Positions 1-12,530 of a stretch of 64,000 nucleotides of DNA are shown here, one piece after another. The notes under the pieces were generated by a model that did not search any database, was not told the origin of the DNA, and was given only the letters and a program-made list of their open reading frames with translations. This stretch comes from Malania oleifera (lineage: Eukaryota > Streptophyta > Magnoliopsida > Santalales > Ximeniaceae), in NCBI RefSeq assembly GCF_029873635.1, contig NC_080422.1:15407936-15471935 (forward strand), given 5' to 3'. Position 1 is the stretch's first letter. Each line of letters opens with the position of its first letter. The position numbers and the translations under genes were made by a program.

Positions 1-173
1 TGAAATAAAATCAGGCTATCATATTTTCAGGAATAGGGTGTTTTGGGGACCCTGCAGGAGTGGGTTGAGGACCCCAGTGGATGTCTTTTTTGGAAGTCTA
101 GGTAAATAATGAATTGTTTATAATTCTGAAGATGGAAAAATGAAGAATATTCTGGGTATTTGGTTTATTGACA

Positions 174-176
<3 letters not shown>

Positions 177-228
<52 letters not shown>
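177..228. repeat. (TA)26 microsatellite
   Basis: Uninterrupted TA dinucleotides within the outer LTR. Likely length-polymorphic. Confidence 0.97.
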
Positions 229-231
<3 letters not shown>

Positions 232-589
232 AATATTTTCAGGGTTATGGAATTATAAATGCCAGAGGTGTAATTTAGAACGTTAGTAGGTAAGCCTAAA
301 TTACGAGGTAAGGGAAATATGCTATGTTAAGAATTTTAGTATGATTATCAGTAGAAATTACATATTTTACAAGATTAGTATTTTTCAAACTATAAAATAT
401 TATATAGCAGAAAACATAGATTTTAGAACATGTGAATCTCATAATAGTTTAGCATAGTATTTATGTAACTACAAATACCATGTTTTACAATATATTAGTA
501 GAAAATATCACAGGATATACATATAGAGACTTGAATAATTATCGTAATCTAATAATAGGAGGAGGGGAGAAAAGAAGGAATTTAAACAG

Positions 590-779
590 GGTCTCGTCTA
601 CAAACACAGGGAGTTCGTCGACGAGCACACATAAGGGGCTCGTCAACGGGGACGTGTCTTGTCGACGAGAAGATACCAAGAGGATATATCTCAATTCTAA
701 ATTTCATCGACGAGAGTAATCATTCATCGACGAACTTCTTTCTTGACCTCGTCGACAAAGTGACATGTCTCGTCGATGA
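590..779 (+). promoter_or_regulatory. Array of GTCGAC-core palindromes in U3
   Basis: Eight full or one- to two-base variants of the palindrome TCGTCGACGA lie just upstream of the TATA box, with the exact 10-mer at 615-624 and variants at 659-668, 704-713, 724-733, 749-758 and 770-779. The position relative to the TATA box suggests a promoter-proximal enhancer or repressor site array. The function is inferred. Confidence 0.6.
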
Positions 780-788
780 AAGCGAGTG

Positions 789-796
789 TATAAATA
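789..796 (+). promoter_or_regulatory. TATA box of solo LTR 522-2638
   Basis: TATAAATA follows directly on the palindrome array and precedes a pyrimidine-rich stretch, as expected for an LTR U3/R junction. Confidence 0.6.
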
Positions 797-1006
797 ACCT
801 AAACTTGGGTTTTGCGGCATAAAATCACGCAAAAACTTCCCTCTCTCACTCCGCTTCGATTTTCCTTCCTTCTCTCTAAGTTTTCGGGCTAGATTCTTGC
901 CGATTCGACAATCCAAGACCACCACGACACTCCTGGGAAAGTTCTTTTCAAATCTGTTGGAGTGGATCGCTAGTGGGGTCAACTTAGATTTCATTCCAAA
1001 TTCAAG

Positions 1007-2281
1007 GTAAGACTTTTTATTCAATATTTGGCTTTCCTATAGTTATAAGAAATGTAGTACACAGAGAAATACTGAAGTTTGATTCTAGGAAATGTTGTTT
1101 TTAGGGTGTTGAGCGAGGAACCCTACGGGTGTAAGACTAAACTTTATAGAGGCTTTTCAGTTGTCAGGTAAAGGAATAAACTAAAGTAGTTATTTTCCAT
1201 GAAAATTATTATTACTTATTAGAAAATTAATTTTTAAGAAGCATGTATTATATATATGAGTATGTTGGTAAAAATGCATATTTGGGAAAATACTGCTGTT
1301 ATATAGGAAATATGATTTTAGAATGAAAATTATAATGGAAAATATGATTTTATTTAGCATTGTGTGGCCTGAATATTATTTTACTCAAATTGTATTATGT
1401 TAAATCAAGTCTACAGAAAAAACATATTTACAATTATTTCAGGAATAACAGTATAATACAGTATGATATGATTTCAGAATACATGATAAATAATACATTT
1501 ATTCATATCAGTATGTATGTTATATTCGGCGCAAGGCTGTGATTGATAGCCAGTGAAAGGCCATGGATTATGTATGTTTTTGGCACAAGGCCATAATTAT
1601 GAATGTTTTCGGCGTAAGGCCGCAGATATGAATATAATCGGTGCAAGGCCGCATTTATTTACGTTATTACAAAAATCAAAACATGCTATCAATTTATTTA
1701 CGTTAAATAGTATATTATCATGTATTATATGTTATCAGAACTCGAATGATGAGTCAGATCAGTTTCAGGAGCACAATACCGTAGCTATACAGTTCAATTT
1801 AGTTCAATTCATACTTGTGCTAACTGCCCCTGCTAGTAGAGGGGGTGGGAGATGGATAGTCAATGTGGCTTTTAGTGTAGAGTTGTAGACATCCACATGG
1901 TAGTCCATACCAGGGTGTGGAAGGTGTGGCGGGTCCATCGTACTTACAGACATTTTTGACTCGGTAGTGGTCGGCCCGCTATTGTCGAGTCCTGCCATCG
2001 GGCTACACAACTTGTCATGGGAGGTACTACATGACATCAACTAGCTATTCATCCGAGGTAAAATTTCAGAATTGCTAGTTATATCAGATGAATTATGAAC
2101 AATATGATTTAGTAAAATTATGAAATTATATGTTTACTCAGTTACGCTATTAACAGTGCCTTCAGTTATATGACATGTACTGTATATCTATTATAGTACT
2201 AAATATTCATGTTACCACACAACTGTATTTAGTTTATTTCCCTTACTGAGAAGTATCTCACCCCAGCTTAAACTATTTCAG
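1007..2281 (+). other. Putative LTR intron, 1275 nt
   Basis: Donor context CAAG|GTAAGACT at 1007 and acceptor context CTATTTCAG ending at 2281. A 64-nt exon-like piece follows (2282-2345) and then a second donor, GG|GTGAGT, at 2346. The same signals occur at equivalent places in the other large LTRs of the window. No transcript evidence is available here, so the splicing is an inference. Confidence 0.5.
1528..1660 (+). repeat. Minisatellite, unit with 'cggcgcaaggcc'
   Basis: About four imperfect units of roughly 35-40 bases, each with a version of CGGCGCAAGGCCG, inside the putative LTR intron. The related LTR at 58051-60086 has the same unit in reverse complement at about 58945-59070. Confidence 0.75.
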
Positions 2282-3863
2282 GGAACCCAGAAAGACAGGC
2301 GAACTGAGCCCGCCATTGAGGTAGTATTACTACCCTGCTAGGAGGGTGAGTTTTTGAATTAGGGTCAATAGTTCATGTGTAAGATACTAGATACGCTTTT
2401 GATGTTTTGGGAATTGTATATTTAAATAGTATATGGTGGAATGTAGGTAACTCTGGTATTATGTATCTTATGGTTTAGTGAATGAAATTTATATTTACTG
2501 CTGCTTAGGTTTCCACTGTGTATGACAGGTATGTCCCCGTTACCCATAGGTTCGGGTTGACTTTATTATATGATTGGTTAGTGGTATCAGGGTGTTTAAA
2601 TGTGATTAATTATATGGTAAGTTAAGCAGGTCGTTACAATACATGTTTTATAGAATGATGAATTTTCAGTACACATACAAATAGAAATTATACAGTATAT
2701 TCAGAAACATGATTTACAGTATATGTATAGAAACATATATTTTCAGCAATTTCAGAACACCATGATTTGAGAACCATAACACCCAAATACTCAGATATTT
2801 AGACAGATATTTAGTTAACAAATATTAAATATTCAGTCAGTTATTCAGATTTTCAAATTTATTCAGATCAGTTTTACAGTGTTAGGGTTATTTCAAAATC
2901 ATGGTAAAATAGTAATATAGAAATATCAGTTACATAAATAGTATCAGACCTCGATAGACCAGATTCAGTCAGCAAAGCACGATACCGTAGCTATTTTCAA
3001 TTCAGAGTGCAACCACATAACTCAAATAGTATGTGGATATCAGCAGTCGATCGTGTCTATGTTGTGGACAGGCTCCCATCAATTAGGGTTGAGGAGGCCG
3101 ATCTGACTTTTGGAGTTCAGTTGACTTATCCTAGTCGGCCAGCCAGTGATAGGTCCCGCCTTTGGGTCATCAACCCTATCATGAGGGGTTGAATCATGAC
3201 TTTCAGTTATCCATTCAGGGAAATTTTTTCAGTTATTATGTTTATATCCAGATTTATAGAAACCATAGACATACCTATGAATATTAGAAGTATTATAAAT
3301 AGAAAATTCAGAAAAATAGTTTATGTTAAGTAACATAGGTATGAGTTATACTGTATATTATTTATACGTGTTTATCTCAGATTCAGTTATTTATGGTATT
3401 TCTAAATAAGATTTTACAAATAGGTAAACTCACCTACCACACACTAGTAATAGCATATTACATCTTACTAAGGGTTGTCTCATCCCAGTAACTTAATATT
3501 TTTCAGGTGATCCAACTAGGCAAGCAGATCAGGCTCGCAGATAGAGGGGACTACAATACTGCCCTATTTGTAGGGTGAGTGTTTTTGGGAAGTCATTTTT
3601 GAGTAGTCCCTAGGTTCAGATTAGGGTATTTTGAGAATGGTTATATATGTATATTTTGGGAAAAATTCTAACACTCTGATATTGTATATATAGATACGGT
3701 TGTATGTATTCAGCTTACCGCTGCTCAGGTAGTTTATTAGGTTCCAAATTCCACAGTCCCTATCTGGTCCATGATGATGGTTTAGTTTTATTAGAAGGTA
3801 TCAGAGTAGAGAAATTTACAGTTAATATAAAAAAAAAATGGCATGTAAAATTAGGTCATTACA

Positions 3864-4466
3864 TATATATAAAGAAGGAGAGGCGGCACCCACTTCCATT
3901 CTTCCAATGTGGGACAACTAAGGAGGGAAAAATGAGAGGATTGGAGAGGGGAATTGAAAAGCTGAAGAGGAGAGGGGACCATTGTCCAACATTGGCTAGA
4001 GGAAAGAGGGGAAATCCTTCCCCCTCCTATAAATGCATGGGCTAGGTTGGTGAGGCTTTTGTACTTAATTTTTTGACTAGGCTTGTCTTTTAATTGATGA
4101 GCTAGGCCTACTCAACGAAGCCTTTTATTATTTTTTTTTGGGTATTTGAATATTTTGTAGATCAGCAACTTAAAGCCCATTTTTTTGGGCATAAAATATT
4201 TTGTTTTTGATCAAATATTTTTGGCCTGCCCTTAGTTAGGTCTTTTAAAGTTGTAAATTTTTGTATTAGTAATCGAAAAAACCAAACCGAAATGAGAAAA
4301 AATGGTTTTTGGTTTATATAAACCAACGGTGTGTCATTTAGTTTCGGTTTGTGTAGTTCAAAAATTGATTAGTTTGGTTCGGTTATTGGTTTTGTTTGAA
4401 CTTGATTACACCCCTACTTTTCCCTACTTTGGTTGCTTCATCCATATCCTTTAGACCCTTAATTTC
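3864..4466. other. Unassigned repeat-like sequence between two LTR elements
   Basis: There is no gene. A CTATAAATGC TATA-like motif lies near 4028, after a purine-rich stretch, and looks like an LTR promoter remnant. From about 4268 to 4420 there is a run of AACCGAAACC-type and CGGTTTGGTTC-type words, a composition common near decayed DNA transposons, but no clear terminal inverted repeats were found. Confidence 0.3.
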
Positions 4467-6431
4467 TGTGAATTCCGGTGTTATCCCAAGAGGAAAGGTG
4501 AATTGGGTATTTTCAAAAATTAAGTCCTTCAAGTTCTAATTTTGAAAACTATCAATTACAAACTTGCAATCTACTTAATAACTAGCGCAATGTTTCACAA
4601 TTAATCAATTTAATGTGTGTCTTGGTCAAGCATACAATTTTACCCAATTACTCATAACCTTATCAAATGCCCAATTCATACACAATAACAGATAATTTAA
4701 ATGCAATCAAAAATTAAAAGGAGTTAAGCGAAGAGAGTAGACAAATATGGGTTTTACGAGGTTCGGCCTACCACAGCATACGTCCTTGCCTTGAGCAACC
4801 CACTCAAGGATTCCACTAAAAATCCGCTCCTTTAACTAGGACATAGCTTCCCTTACAATCCGCTGCTTATAAGAGGCGTAGCTTCCTGCTCAATTCCAGT
4901 TCACAGGCCGAACCGTGAATACAATATAAAAATTACAATTTCTGCCAAACTCGAATTGCTTCTAACCAAACTGGTGAGTACAAAAGAAATTGTAGTACAT
5001 ACTCATATGATAAAAGCTTGAAGCTCAATATGTATGTATTAATATGATCTTTATATGAAGAATGAGATACTTCACAAATCTACCCTTAAATCAATATCTC
5101 CCAAAAATGATTTTATAAATAAATGCTTTGGAGAAACTTAGGGTTTGATTTTAAAGTACTTTATGCAAGAATATAAACTAAGATCCTTTTTAAAAATAAT
5201 CTTGAATAATACGCAGATCTATGTTCTTGCTATCAAATAATTAGTAGACTTAAATCTTTGAATAAAAATATAACTTTGAATCTTGCAAAGATTTAAACAA
5301 AGTACTTAAAAGATACTCCTCAAAATATGTATTTAGAAGCTCTAAAAATTTAATCAAATAGTTTCTGCAATAACAAAATATCGAGTCTTTGAATGAAAAT
5401 AAAAACTTGAATATCACAAATATTCAACCTTTAACAAAATCCTTCCTCAAATAAATTTTTCAAGTAATAACACATAGATTTTTCTTCTCAATAAAAATAG
5501 TAGATATATGAGTATGAAAAACAACTTTAAGATATAGATATATATATATATACACACATATGTATAACCTCAATCACCAAGGAATGCTTGCAAGATGTGT
5601 TGATGAAATTATTTTGAAAAGCTTAGATGATTTGCCCAAAGATTATAGATGCAGTAGAGTATTGAAAAATTCTTTAGAGTGGAGATACTTAGCACAAGAT
5701 CACAAGATTAGTCTCTCTAAAGTGTTCTTCTTGTGTATCTAGGGTTTAGGGTGTGTTTAAATAGTGTTCTCACAATCAGATTAAATCATGGCCATCGAAT
5801 CATTTAAAAATAAAGGTTTTACATCCGCGTCTGCACTGAAACGTTATTCTGTGCCGCAACCTTTGTCAACGAATGGATACATTCTTCAACGAGTGTACAA
5901 CACTCGTTCGTTGATAAGGCCATGAATTCGTCGACGAGAGCACTGTCTAAACTTTTTGGGCTCTATGTATTTTTTCGTTGATGAGACAACACTGTTCATC
6001 GCTGAGTGGCCTTCATACGTTCGTCGACAAGGCCAATGGGTTCATCGATAAGGCCACCAAAATTTGCCTCGAAATTTTATTCAACCTAGAACTAATGTAA
6101 ATGAATATTTCATGAAATACATGAGTCCTGAGGTCAGTCTAGGGAATGTTTGAGCTTCGAAGTATATCATATGAAATATGTAAATACACTCAATTCTAAA
6201 TACCAATTCCCATTGAAGATCTTGAACTTGAAGCTTTCTTCTTCATCCTTTTATTCTTATAGTTCCATTAATTGAGTTAAGTGATATGTACTTTAGATTC
6301 CTCATGGCTTCCATATCAGGCTTACCGTCCGTGCATTTTAAATCATGATCCTGTTCACAAACTCAATTGCACAGGTCAAATACCAAGTGATTTGTCATTA
6401 TCAAAACAAGATTGGACTCATAGAGTCAATA
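4467..6431 (-). repeat. 3' LTR of the Copia element
   Basis: Near-identical over almost its whole length to 19116-21089. On the element strand it runs from TATTGACTC to the CA end at 4467-4468. The usual TG start appears as TA in both LTRs. Promoter-side content includes the palindrome region 5867-6052 and a TATTTAAA-like box near 5755 on the minus strand. Confidence 0.9.
5867..6052 (-). promoter_or_regulatory. GTCGAC-core palindromes in the Copia LTR U3
   Basis: Contains one exact TCGTCGACGA (5928-5937) and several decayed variants around it. On the element strand the array lies upstream of the TATTTAAA-like box, the same arrangement as in the unrelated family A solo LTRs. The other LTR of this element has the same array at 20520-20712. 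Confidence 0.55.
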
Positions 6432-6449
6432 ATCTCCCCTTTTTTTATG
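6432..6449 (-). other. Polypurine tract of the Copia element
   Basis: On the minus strand the sequence is A-rich followed by GGGGAGAT, directly before the LTR start. This is the expected plus-strand primer for reverse transcription, immediately 5' of the 3' LTR. Confidence 0.7.
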
Positions 6450-6493
6450 ATGACAAACACATAAGCAAACATGGGTTAATCCTAAAAAGGCTT

Positions 6494-6507
6494 CCCCCCC
6501 CCCCCCC
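6494..6507. repeat. Poly(C) run of 14
   Basis: Fourteen consecutive C residues in the Copia 3' non-coding region. Confidence 0.95.
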
Positions 6508-6589
6508 TTCAGATAATGCATAATTTTGAATTCAACAATATAGCAATATAGTTTACACACAACAAGTTCATACACATTGTAGAATATGT

Positions 6590-7232
6590 AATATTTTTAC
6601 TAGTACAACTTCTCCTTTTTTGACTTTTTGAAAAATCTCCCCCTTTATTTCAAAAGAAAAGAAAAAAAAGATTTTCCTACTAACTTCTCCCCCTTTTGAC
6701 AAAGGAAAGTAAAGCAACCGTTTTCCCCCTTTTGACAAAGCAAAGCATTTTCCCCCTTTTGACAAAGGAAAGCAAAGCAACCATTTTTGCTTACTAACTT
6801 CTCCCCCTTTTTGACATCAACAAAAAGGTATAGAAAAAAAAAATTGTTCTGACATAAATATATCTTATCTTTGCAATCAAAATACCTTTCAACCTTTACA
6901 TGTCAAAAATGTGTTGCAGAATATATCTCCCTATGTTATTCAAATTACTTCTCCCCCTTGCTAATGTATATATGTGTTGTTGATTCAAATTACAATGTGA
7001 ACATACACAGTTTTTTAATTTACATAAACATGGATAAGCAAATTAGTCCATTAAAGTCCTAAGATTTATGTGAGCACAAACATGTGTCATGTGTCCCTAA
7101 GAATTTAACATGCAATAACCATGCTCTAAGTTTAATACCAAATGTGAACAAATTTGCCAAAAGTGAAAATTTTAACCAATTGTTAATTTTAATGTAAGTT
7201 GCTCCCCCTTAATTATGTAGTCTAATGTGACT
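6590..7232 (-). repeat. Copia 3' non-coding region with repeated AAAGGGGGAGAA-like tracts
   Basis: No open frame of interest. On the minus strand the region has at least seven purine runs of the form AAAGGGGGA, around 6615, 6645, 6690, 6725, 6752, 6805, 6952 and 7203. Three of them sit in a short tandem repeat with the word GACAAAG(G/C)AAAGCA. They resemble the true polypurine tract at 6432-6449. Confidence 0.6.
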
Positions 7233-8801
7233 TTAGGCAACTTCTTGACTATGCATCAGACCTAGTTCCCATCTAATTTGGATAAACCTATCCTCCAGAA
7301 GTGGTTTCGTGAATATGTCTGTCCATTGTTCATCTGTGCAAACAAACTCAAGTGTCACATCTCCTTTTTGCACATGGTCACGAAGAAAATGATGTATAAT
7401 TTCTATGTGTTTAGTTCGTGAATATGATATAAGATTCTTTGAGACGTTTATTGCACTCGTATTGTCGCATTTTATAGGAGCCATGTCATAATCTAATCCA
7501 AAATCCATAAGTTATTGTTTCATATAAAGTGTTTGAGCACAACAACTTCTAATCACTATAAATTCTGCCTCGGTTGTGGAAAGAGCAACTAAATTTTGCT
7601 TCTTTGAAAACCAAGACACTAAAGAATATCCTAAGAAGTGACATGTGCCACTCGTACTTTTTTTTCCCACTTTACTACCGACAAAATCTCCATCTGAATA
7701 GCTAGTAATCTCAAAAGAAGTATACTTAGGATACCATAATCCAAGTTTAATGGTTCCAATCAGGTATCTAAGTATTCTTTTGATAGCTAATAAATGAGAC
7801 TCCTTAGGTGCGGCCTGAAATCTTGTGCATAAACATATACTAAATATTATGTCAGAGTTACTGGTAGTCAGATATAGTAAGCTGCCAATCATCCTACGAT
7901 AGAGCTTAACATCTATTGGTATACCTTGTTCATCTTTGTCTAATTTTAAAGAAGAGCTCATAGGTGTTCCTAGAATTTTACCATCTTCCATATTAAACCT
8001 TTTGAGCAAGTCTTTAATGTATTTTGATTTATTTATAAAAATTCCAAGTTTTGCTTGTTTGATCTGAAGTCCTAGAAAGAAGTTAAGTTCTCCCATCATG
8101 CTCATCTCAAATTCATTTTGCATACACTTTTCAAACTCATTACACAACTCTTCATTTGCTGCTCCAAATATGATATCATCTACGTATATTTGTATTAGGA
8201 GCATATTTTCATCTTTAGCTTTTATGAAGAGTGTTGTATCATTCTTTCCTCTAGTAAATCCATTTTCCAATAGAAAGTCGCTTAACCTTTCATACCAAAT
8301 TCTAGGAGCTTGCTTTAAACCATATAAGGCTTTAGTTAGTCTATAAATGTGATTTGGATGCTTATGATTTTCAAAACCTAGGGGTTGTTCTAAATATACT
8401 TCTTCACTAATGTAGCCATTTAAAAATGTGCCTTTAAAATCCATTTGATACAGCTTGAAATCCTTAAAAGCAGCATAGGCTAATAGCATTCGAATGACTT
8501 CCATTCTAGCTACAGGTGCGAAGGTTTCTTCAAAATCTATTCCTTCCTCTTGGTTATATCCCTGAGCTACTAGTCTTGCCTTATTTCTAACAACTATTCC
8601 ATGTTCATCTTTCTTGTTCTTATATATCCATTTTGTTCCAATAACTGTCATATCCTTAAGTCTAGGAACTAATGTCCCGACTTTATTTCTCTCAAACTGA
8701 TTTAATTCTTCTTGCATAGATATTACCCATGATTCATCCTCAATTGCTTCACCCACATTCTTAGGTTCTTCTTGTGATAAGAAAGCAAAATGACTAATCA
8801 T
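7233..8801 (-). pseudogene. Copia reverse transcriptase and RNase H (decayed)
   Basis: A 429-codon open stretch (8801-7512) begins near the integrase/RT spacer and contains the Copia RT landmarks: [20 protein letters not shown], the conserved [11 protein letters not shown] region, LYGLKQAPR and the catalytic YVDDIIF. It continues into RNase H (SYSDGDFVG, the STTEAEF stretch). A stop at 7509-7511 then separates the last part (7508-7233), which holds KCDNTSAINVSKN, TKHIEIIHHFLRD and the typical DIFTKPL ending. It encoded the polymerase part of the Pol polyprotein. It is the best preserved coding part of the element, but with the rest broken it cannot work in cis. Confidence 0.9.
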
Positions 8802-10170
8802 ATTTCTAAGTGAGGATCGAGTAGTTACTCCACGTGATGGTTCTCCTATAATTTGATCTATAGGATGATTTTTTATGTACTGTCATTCTTTAGGTATTTC
8901 ATTAATCTCTTTTTCTACTTGATTATCTTCAGAAGACGTGTCCTTGACTTCATTTCTCTTGTCTGAGTTATCTTCAATAGATAATTTTTCAAATTCCTTA
9001 TTAATCTCAATTTCATCCTCATCAGTCTTTTGAGCAAATGGATTGGATTCGTCAAATACAACTTGAATGGGTTCTAAAACGGTTAATGTTCATTTATTAT
9101 ATATCCTGTAGGCTTTACTATCTAAGGCATATCATAGAAATATACCTTCATCAGATTTCACATCAAACTTTCGTAAATGTTCATTGTATCTAAGTACAAA
9201 GCATTTGCAGCCAATGACATGGAAATATGAGATGTTTGGTCTATGGCCATTCCATAGTTCATATGGAGTCTTATTTAGAGATGGTCTAATCAGAACTCTA
9301 TTTAGAACATAACAGACGGTATTTACTGCCTCAGCCTAGAAGTACTTAGGTAATTTGTGTTCATTAAGCATAGTTTTGGCCATTTGTTGTATAGACCTAT
9401 TCTTTCTCTCTACTACTCCGTTCTGTTGAGGTGTTCTAGGAGTTGAGAAGTTATAAGATATTCCTAGTGAATCACAGTATTCTTCCATACCTTGATTTTT
9501 AAATTCTTTACCCCTATCACTTCTAATTTTAGTGATAGTATATCCTTTTTCATTTTGAATTTTCTTGCAAAGTTTAATAAATTGTTCACACGCATCATCT
9601 TTGTGACCTAAAAATAGTACCCATGTGAATCTGGAATTATCATCAACGATAACAAATGCATATATTTTCCTCCCAAACTTTGAGTTGGGGTTGGACCAAA
9701 GAAATCTAAGTGTAGCATTTGTAGTGGCCTAGTAATGGAGATTACTTTCTTCTTCTTAAAAGTAGATCTTGCTTATTTTCCTAATTGACATGCATCATAG
9801 ATTTTATCTTTCACGAATTTCGTCTTAATCAATCTCTTAACTAAGTCTCCCTTAACTAGTTTTGATATTAAGTCCATGTTCGCGTGTCCTAATCTCCTAT
9901 GCCAAATCCAACTAATTTCATTCATAATAAAGAAACATGTCACACATTGAGAAGTTAAGTTATCAAAACTGGTGGTATATACATTTTCATGATGCTCAAT
10001 AGTGAATAGAAATTTTTTATCAGTTTTATATTCAACAATGCACTTGTCATGTTCAAAAGATACTTTATAACCTTTATCACAAAGTTGCCTTATACTCAAT
10101 AAGTTATGTTTTAAACCATCAACCAGCAAAACATTATTTATGATATGTGACGGATCGTTACCAACTTCAC
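8802..10170 (-). pseudogene. Copia protease end and integrase (decayed)
   Basis: On the minus strand the first 118 codons below 10129 include LLVDGLKHNLLSIRQLCDKG, the linker after the protease domain, and the integrase HHCC start (WHRRLGHANMDLISKL). After a stop near 9773 the integrase core continues in shifting frames towards 8802. Several stops and indels are present. The solo LTR at 10176-12530 lies immediately upstream and cuts the frame between the protease catalytic region and this part. Confidence 0.8.
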
Positions 10171-10544
10171 CTACTTGTTGACCTTAACGTCATGCTCGGT
10201 TTTGATAATGACAAATACCTGTTATAATTAATGGGTGTTTGAGGTTATGTGTAAGAACTCAAATTGGTAGATCATAATGCATAAAGAGAGAGTAAAGTTG
10301 AAGACCCAATTTTTATTGTATTTCATTTTTATTCAGAGGGTCTGTAATAGTAATTAGGTTCTATGGTTTGTAATAATCACACACACATTACATGCATGAT
10401 CTAATAAATAATCTCAAACCAAAAATAACTAAAACAGGACCTAGAAATGACCCTAAGACACTCACTTACTCACTTGTATGTGTTATTCATTTGAATAAGG
10501 TGTTTGTTGGCTAAAACAGGACCGAAATGTACTAAATGTGCACA

Positions 10545-10935
10545 CTCGGTCAACCGAAACTTTATGTACATTTTGCCCCTGGTTGACCGACCAAGGACAG
10601 GGTCAACTGGTTGACCACAGCCCGATCGACCAAACTCTTGCAGTTCATTTGACCCTAGTCAACCGAACACCCCAGGAGTCAAATTTATTGACTTCTTGAT
10701 TGACCAAGCATATTTTGAATATCACCAACCTGGTCGACCGAGTTCCCACATATGGGAACTTAACGGTCTAGTTGACCAACCGGCTTAATTCAAATCTTCT
10801 CGGTTGACCGAACCTCGCAAAAATGGGAAAATCACCTTTGGACATATAAGTCCGGTCGACCGAACTCATAGTTCATTTCTTGCCTAGTCGACCGAACCCC
10901 AAGAACTTTGGTACACCAAACTTGTCCTGGTCGAT
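10545..10935 (+). promoter_or_regulatory. Array of GGTCGACCGA-like sites upstream of the TATA box
   Basis: About a dozen copies of GGTTGACCGA, GGTCGACCGA, GTCAACCGA or their complements in under 400 bases. The core is again GTCGAC or a one-base variant. The array ends about 130 bases before TATAAATA at 11067-11074. Regulatory meaning is inferred from position and repetition. Confidence 0.6.
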
Positions 10936-11066
10936 CAGTGCTCTCGGGTTGCTCTGAATTTTTTACCGCGGTTAACTTTTTAAATAAGGTTTAATTAATT
11001 AAATATTATTAAAAATTTTCTAATTATTCCACTTATGTCCTTAACGGTTATATTTCTGGGGAAGTT

Positions 11067-11074
11067 TATAAATA
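11067..11074 (+). promoter_or_regulatory. TATA box of solo LTR 10176-12530
   Basis: TATAAATA downstream of the palindrome array. Confidence 0.55.
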
Positions 11075-12530
11075 TCCCCTCATTTGGAATAATTAGTATG
11101 AGATTAGCAATCTTGATTAGGAGAAATTCTTTGAAATTCCCAAAATCCATAATACTCGTTTCTACTCATTTCTAAACTCCATACACTCATACTTACCTTC
11201 TCTTATTGCCAAAAATCTTTTGAAAGTTTGATTTGAGTGTTGATTGCTCTATAGGTTTGTTCTCCAATGTGTTGTGTTTGATTAATACGATTTTGTTTGA
11301 GAGCAGAACCTTAAGTATTCTTAGGGGACTTTGTTAATAAGTCTATCCCAAGAAGACTTTGTTAGATCTTATGAGATTGCACCTTCATTGCAACATCTTG
11401 AGAAGCTCGTAGTTGATTTTGGTTGCAAAATCTTTTCAAAGCATTTCCAAATATCTTGTGTAATTTATCTTGACAAACCTTTGAAAAGATATTTGTTTAT
11501 GAGATAAAAATCTTTGTTGCAATATTCATTGAGTTATATCTTTTGCTGAATACAAAGATTAAATTTCTTTTTGCAAACCTAATATATACACTACTTGAGC
11601 TTTATACAATTGAGAAAATCTGTTGGTTGAAATATATGAGGGTTGATTGATATCTCTGTTTGAGCATTTATATTGAATACAATTTGTGATAAAAAGATCA
11701 TATTGTTATCCTTTTCCAAACCAAACCTATACATTACTTGAGCTTTATACATAGAGAAAATTTGTTGATTAAGATATATGAAGTTCGACTAATATCCATG
11801 TTTGAACATTTAGATTTAATACACCTTGTGATACAAAGATCATACTGGTTTGCACTCTCACGCACTGATTACATCGACTGCAAATATATTTGAGAGTTAA
11901 TATATTAAACCACATTGAGCTTACTCATTATATCTTCTTGGTAGTGTATGTGATTGTACGTAACTGGGTACACATCGGCTTTACAAGAAAGCATAATCAT
12001 TGTACCAATTCCATTGATTGTGAACATACTGTTGTATTTCCAAGCACGGGACTGAAGAGGGAGACTAGCCCTTTGAAATAGTCCCGAATTAGTTTAGACT
12101 CGGTTAGGAAAGTTAGATGCACAATCCTGTTAAGGTGTAGGTTGAGGTCAGCCTCGCCATTTGACCTGATTGTAAAGGTTGAGGTCGGCCCTGTGGTAAT
12201 TGACCTGATTATAATCGGTACCGCTCCACCTGTTAAGTGAGCCTTTAGTGAAATTCTCGGGCTTGTGAGTTAGAGGAGGGGACATAGGAACTGTTGGCCG
12301 AACCCTGATAACATATCGTGTGTGCATTATTTATATTTCCGCACGTGTATGTTATTGTGTGAATGTTGCGTATGATTTAATTTCTGCGTTATATTTATCT
12401 ACATGTATTGGAACTGCATAGACAGATCCTAGGTTGTGAATGTACTGCTGCTATTTTGGTCAAACCTAGGAAAAAGTTTTTAAATTCCAATTCACCCCCC
12501 CCCCTTCTTGGGAATACACCATTTCTAACA

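Larger units (their letters stand above)
522..2638 (+). mobile_element. Solo LTR (family A), target duplication ATACA
   Basis: The element is flanked by ATACA at 517-521 and 2639-2643. Its right end is TCGTTACA; its left end is a decayed form of the TGTAATGAC start seen at 13798 and, reverse complemented, at 60086. It holds, in order, a GTCGAC-core palindrome array (590-779), a TATA box (789), a pyrimidine-rich leader, a splice-donor consensus (1007), a minisatellite (1528-1660), the conserved GTACC-like block (from about 1760), an acceptor (2281), a 64-base exon-like piece and a second donor (2346). There is no internal region or polyprotein, so it is a solo LTR formed by recombination between the two LTRs of a former full element. 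It is the same family as 13798-18470 and 58051-60086, clearly diverged. Confidence 0.85.
1..3863 (+). mobile_element. LTR of a Gypsy-like element, 5' end outside window, split by a nested solo LTR
   Basis: The right end is GGTCATTACA at 3854-3863, the same terminal pattern (GGTCGTTACA) that ends the LTRs at 2638 and 18470. About 1741 bases belong to this copy; the rest is the insertion at 522-2638. It carries the block shared by the large LTRs here: GCACGATACCG near 2978, a 'tcccgcctttgggtc' stretch near 3155, a 'ttactaagggttgtctcatccca' type stretch near 3470-3486, a pyrimidine-rich acceptor ending at 3506 and a donor-like GTGAGT at 3575. No coding region is present. Whether it is a solo LTR or the 3' LTR of a longer element cannot be decided because the left end is not in the window. 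Confidence 0.7.
10176..12530 (+). mobile_element. Solo LTR, target duplication CTACT
   Basis: It starts TGTTGACC and ends TCTAACA, flanked by CTACT at 10171-10175 and 12531-12535. Joining the flanks restores continuity of the host Copia protease region, which confirms the boundaries. The sequence has a palindrome-rich U3 (10545-10935), a TATA box at 11067 and, near its end, a C-run followed by CTTCTTGGG, a pattern I associate with the long LTRs of SIRE-type Copia elements. No internal coding region remains, so it is a solo LTR. Orientation is opposite to the host element. Confidence 0.88.

Noticed and set aside
704..1024. A 106-codon minus-strand frame
   Set aside because: It is antisense to the LTR leader and palindrome array; not preserved in the sister LTRs.
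4268..4420. A possible DNA transposon end with repeated AACCGAA/TTCGGTT words
   Set aside because: The words are suggestive, but no matching terminal inverted repeats and target duplication could be paired.
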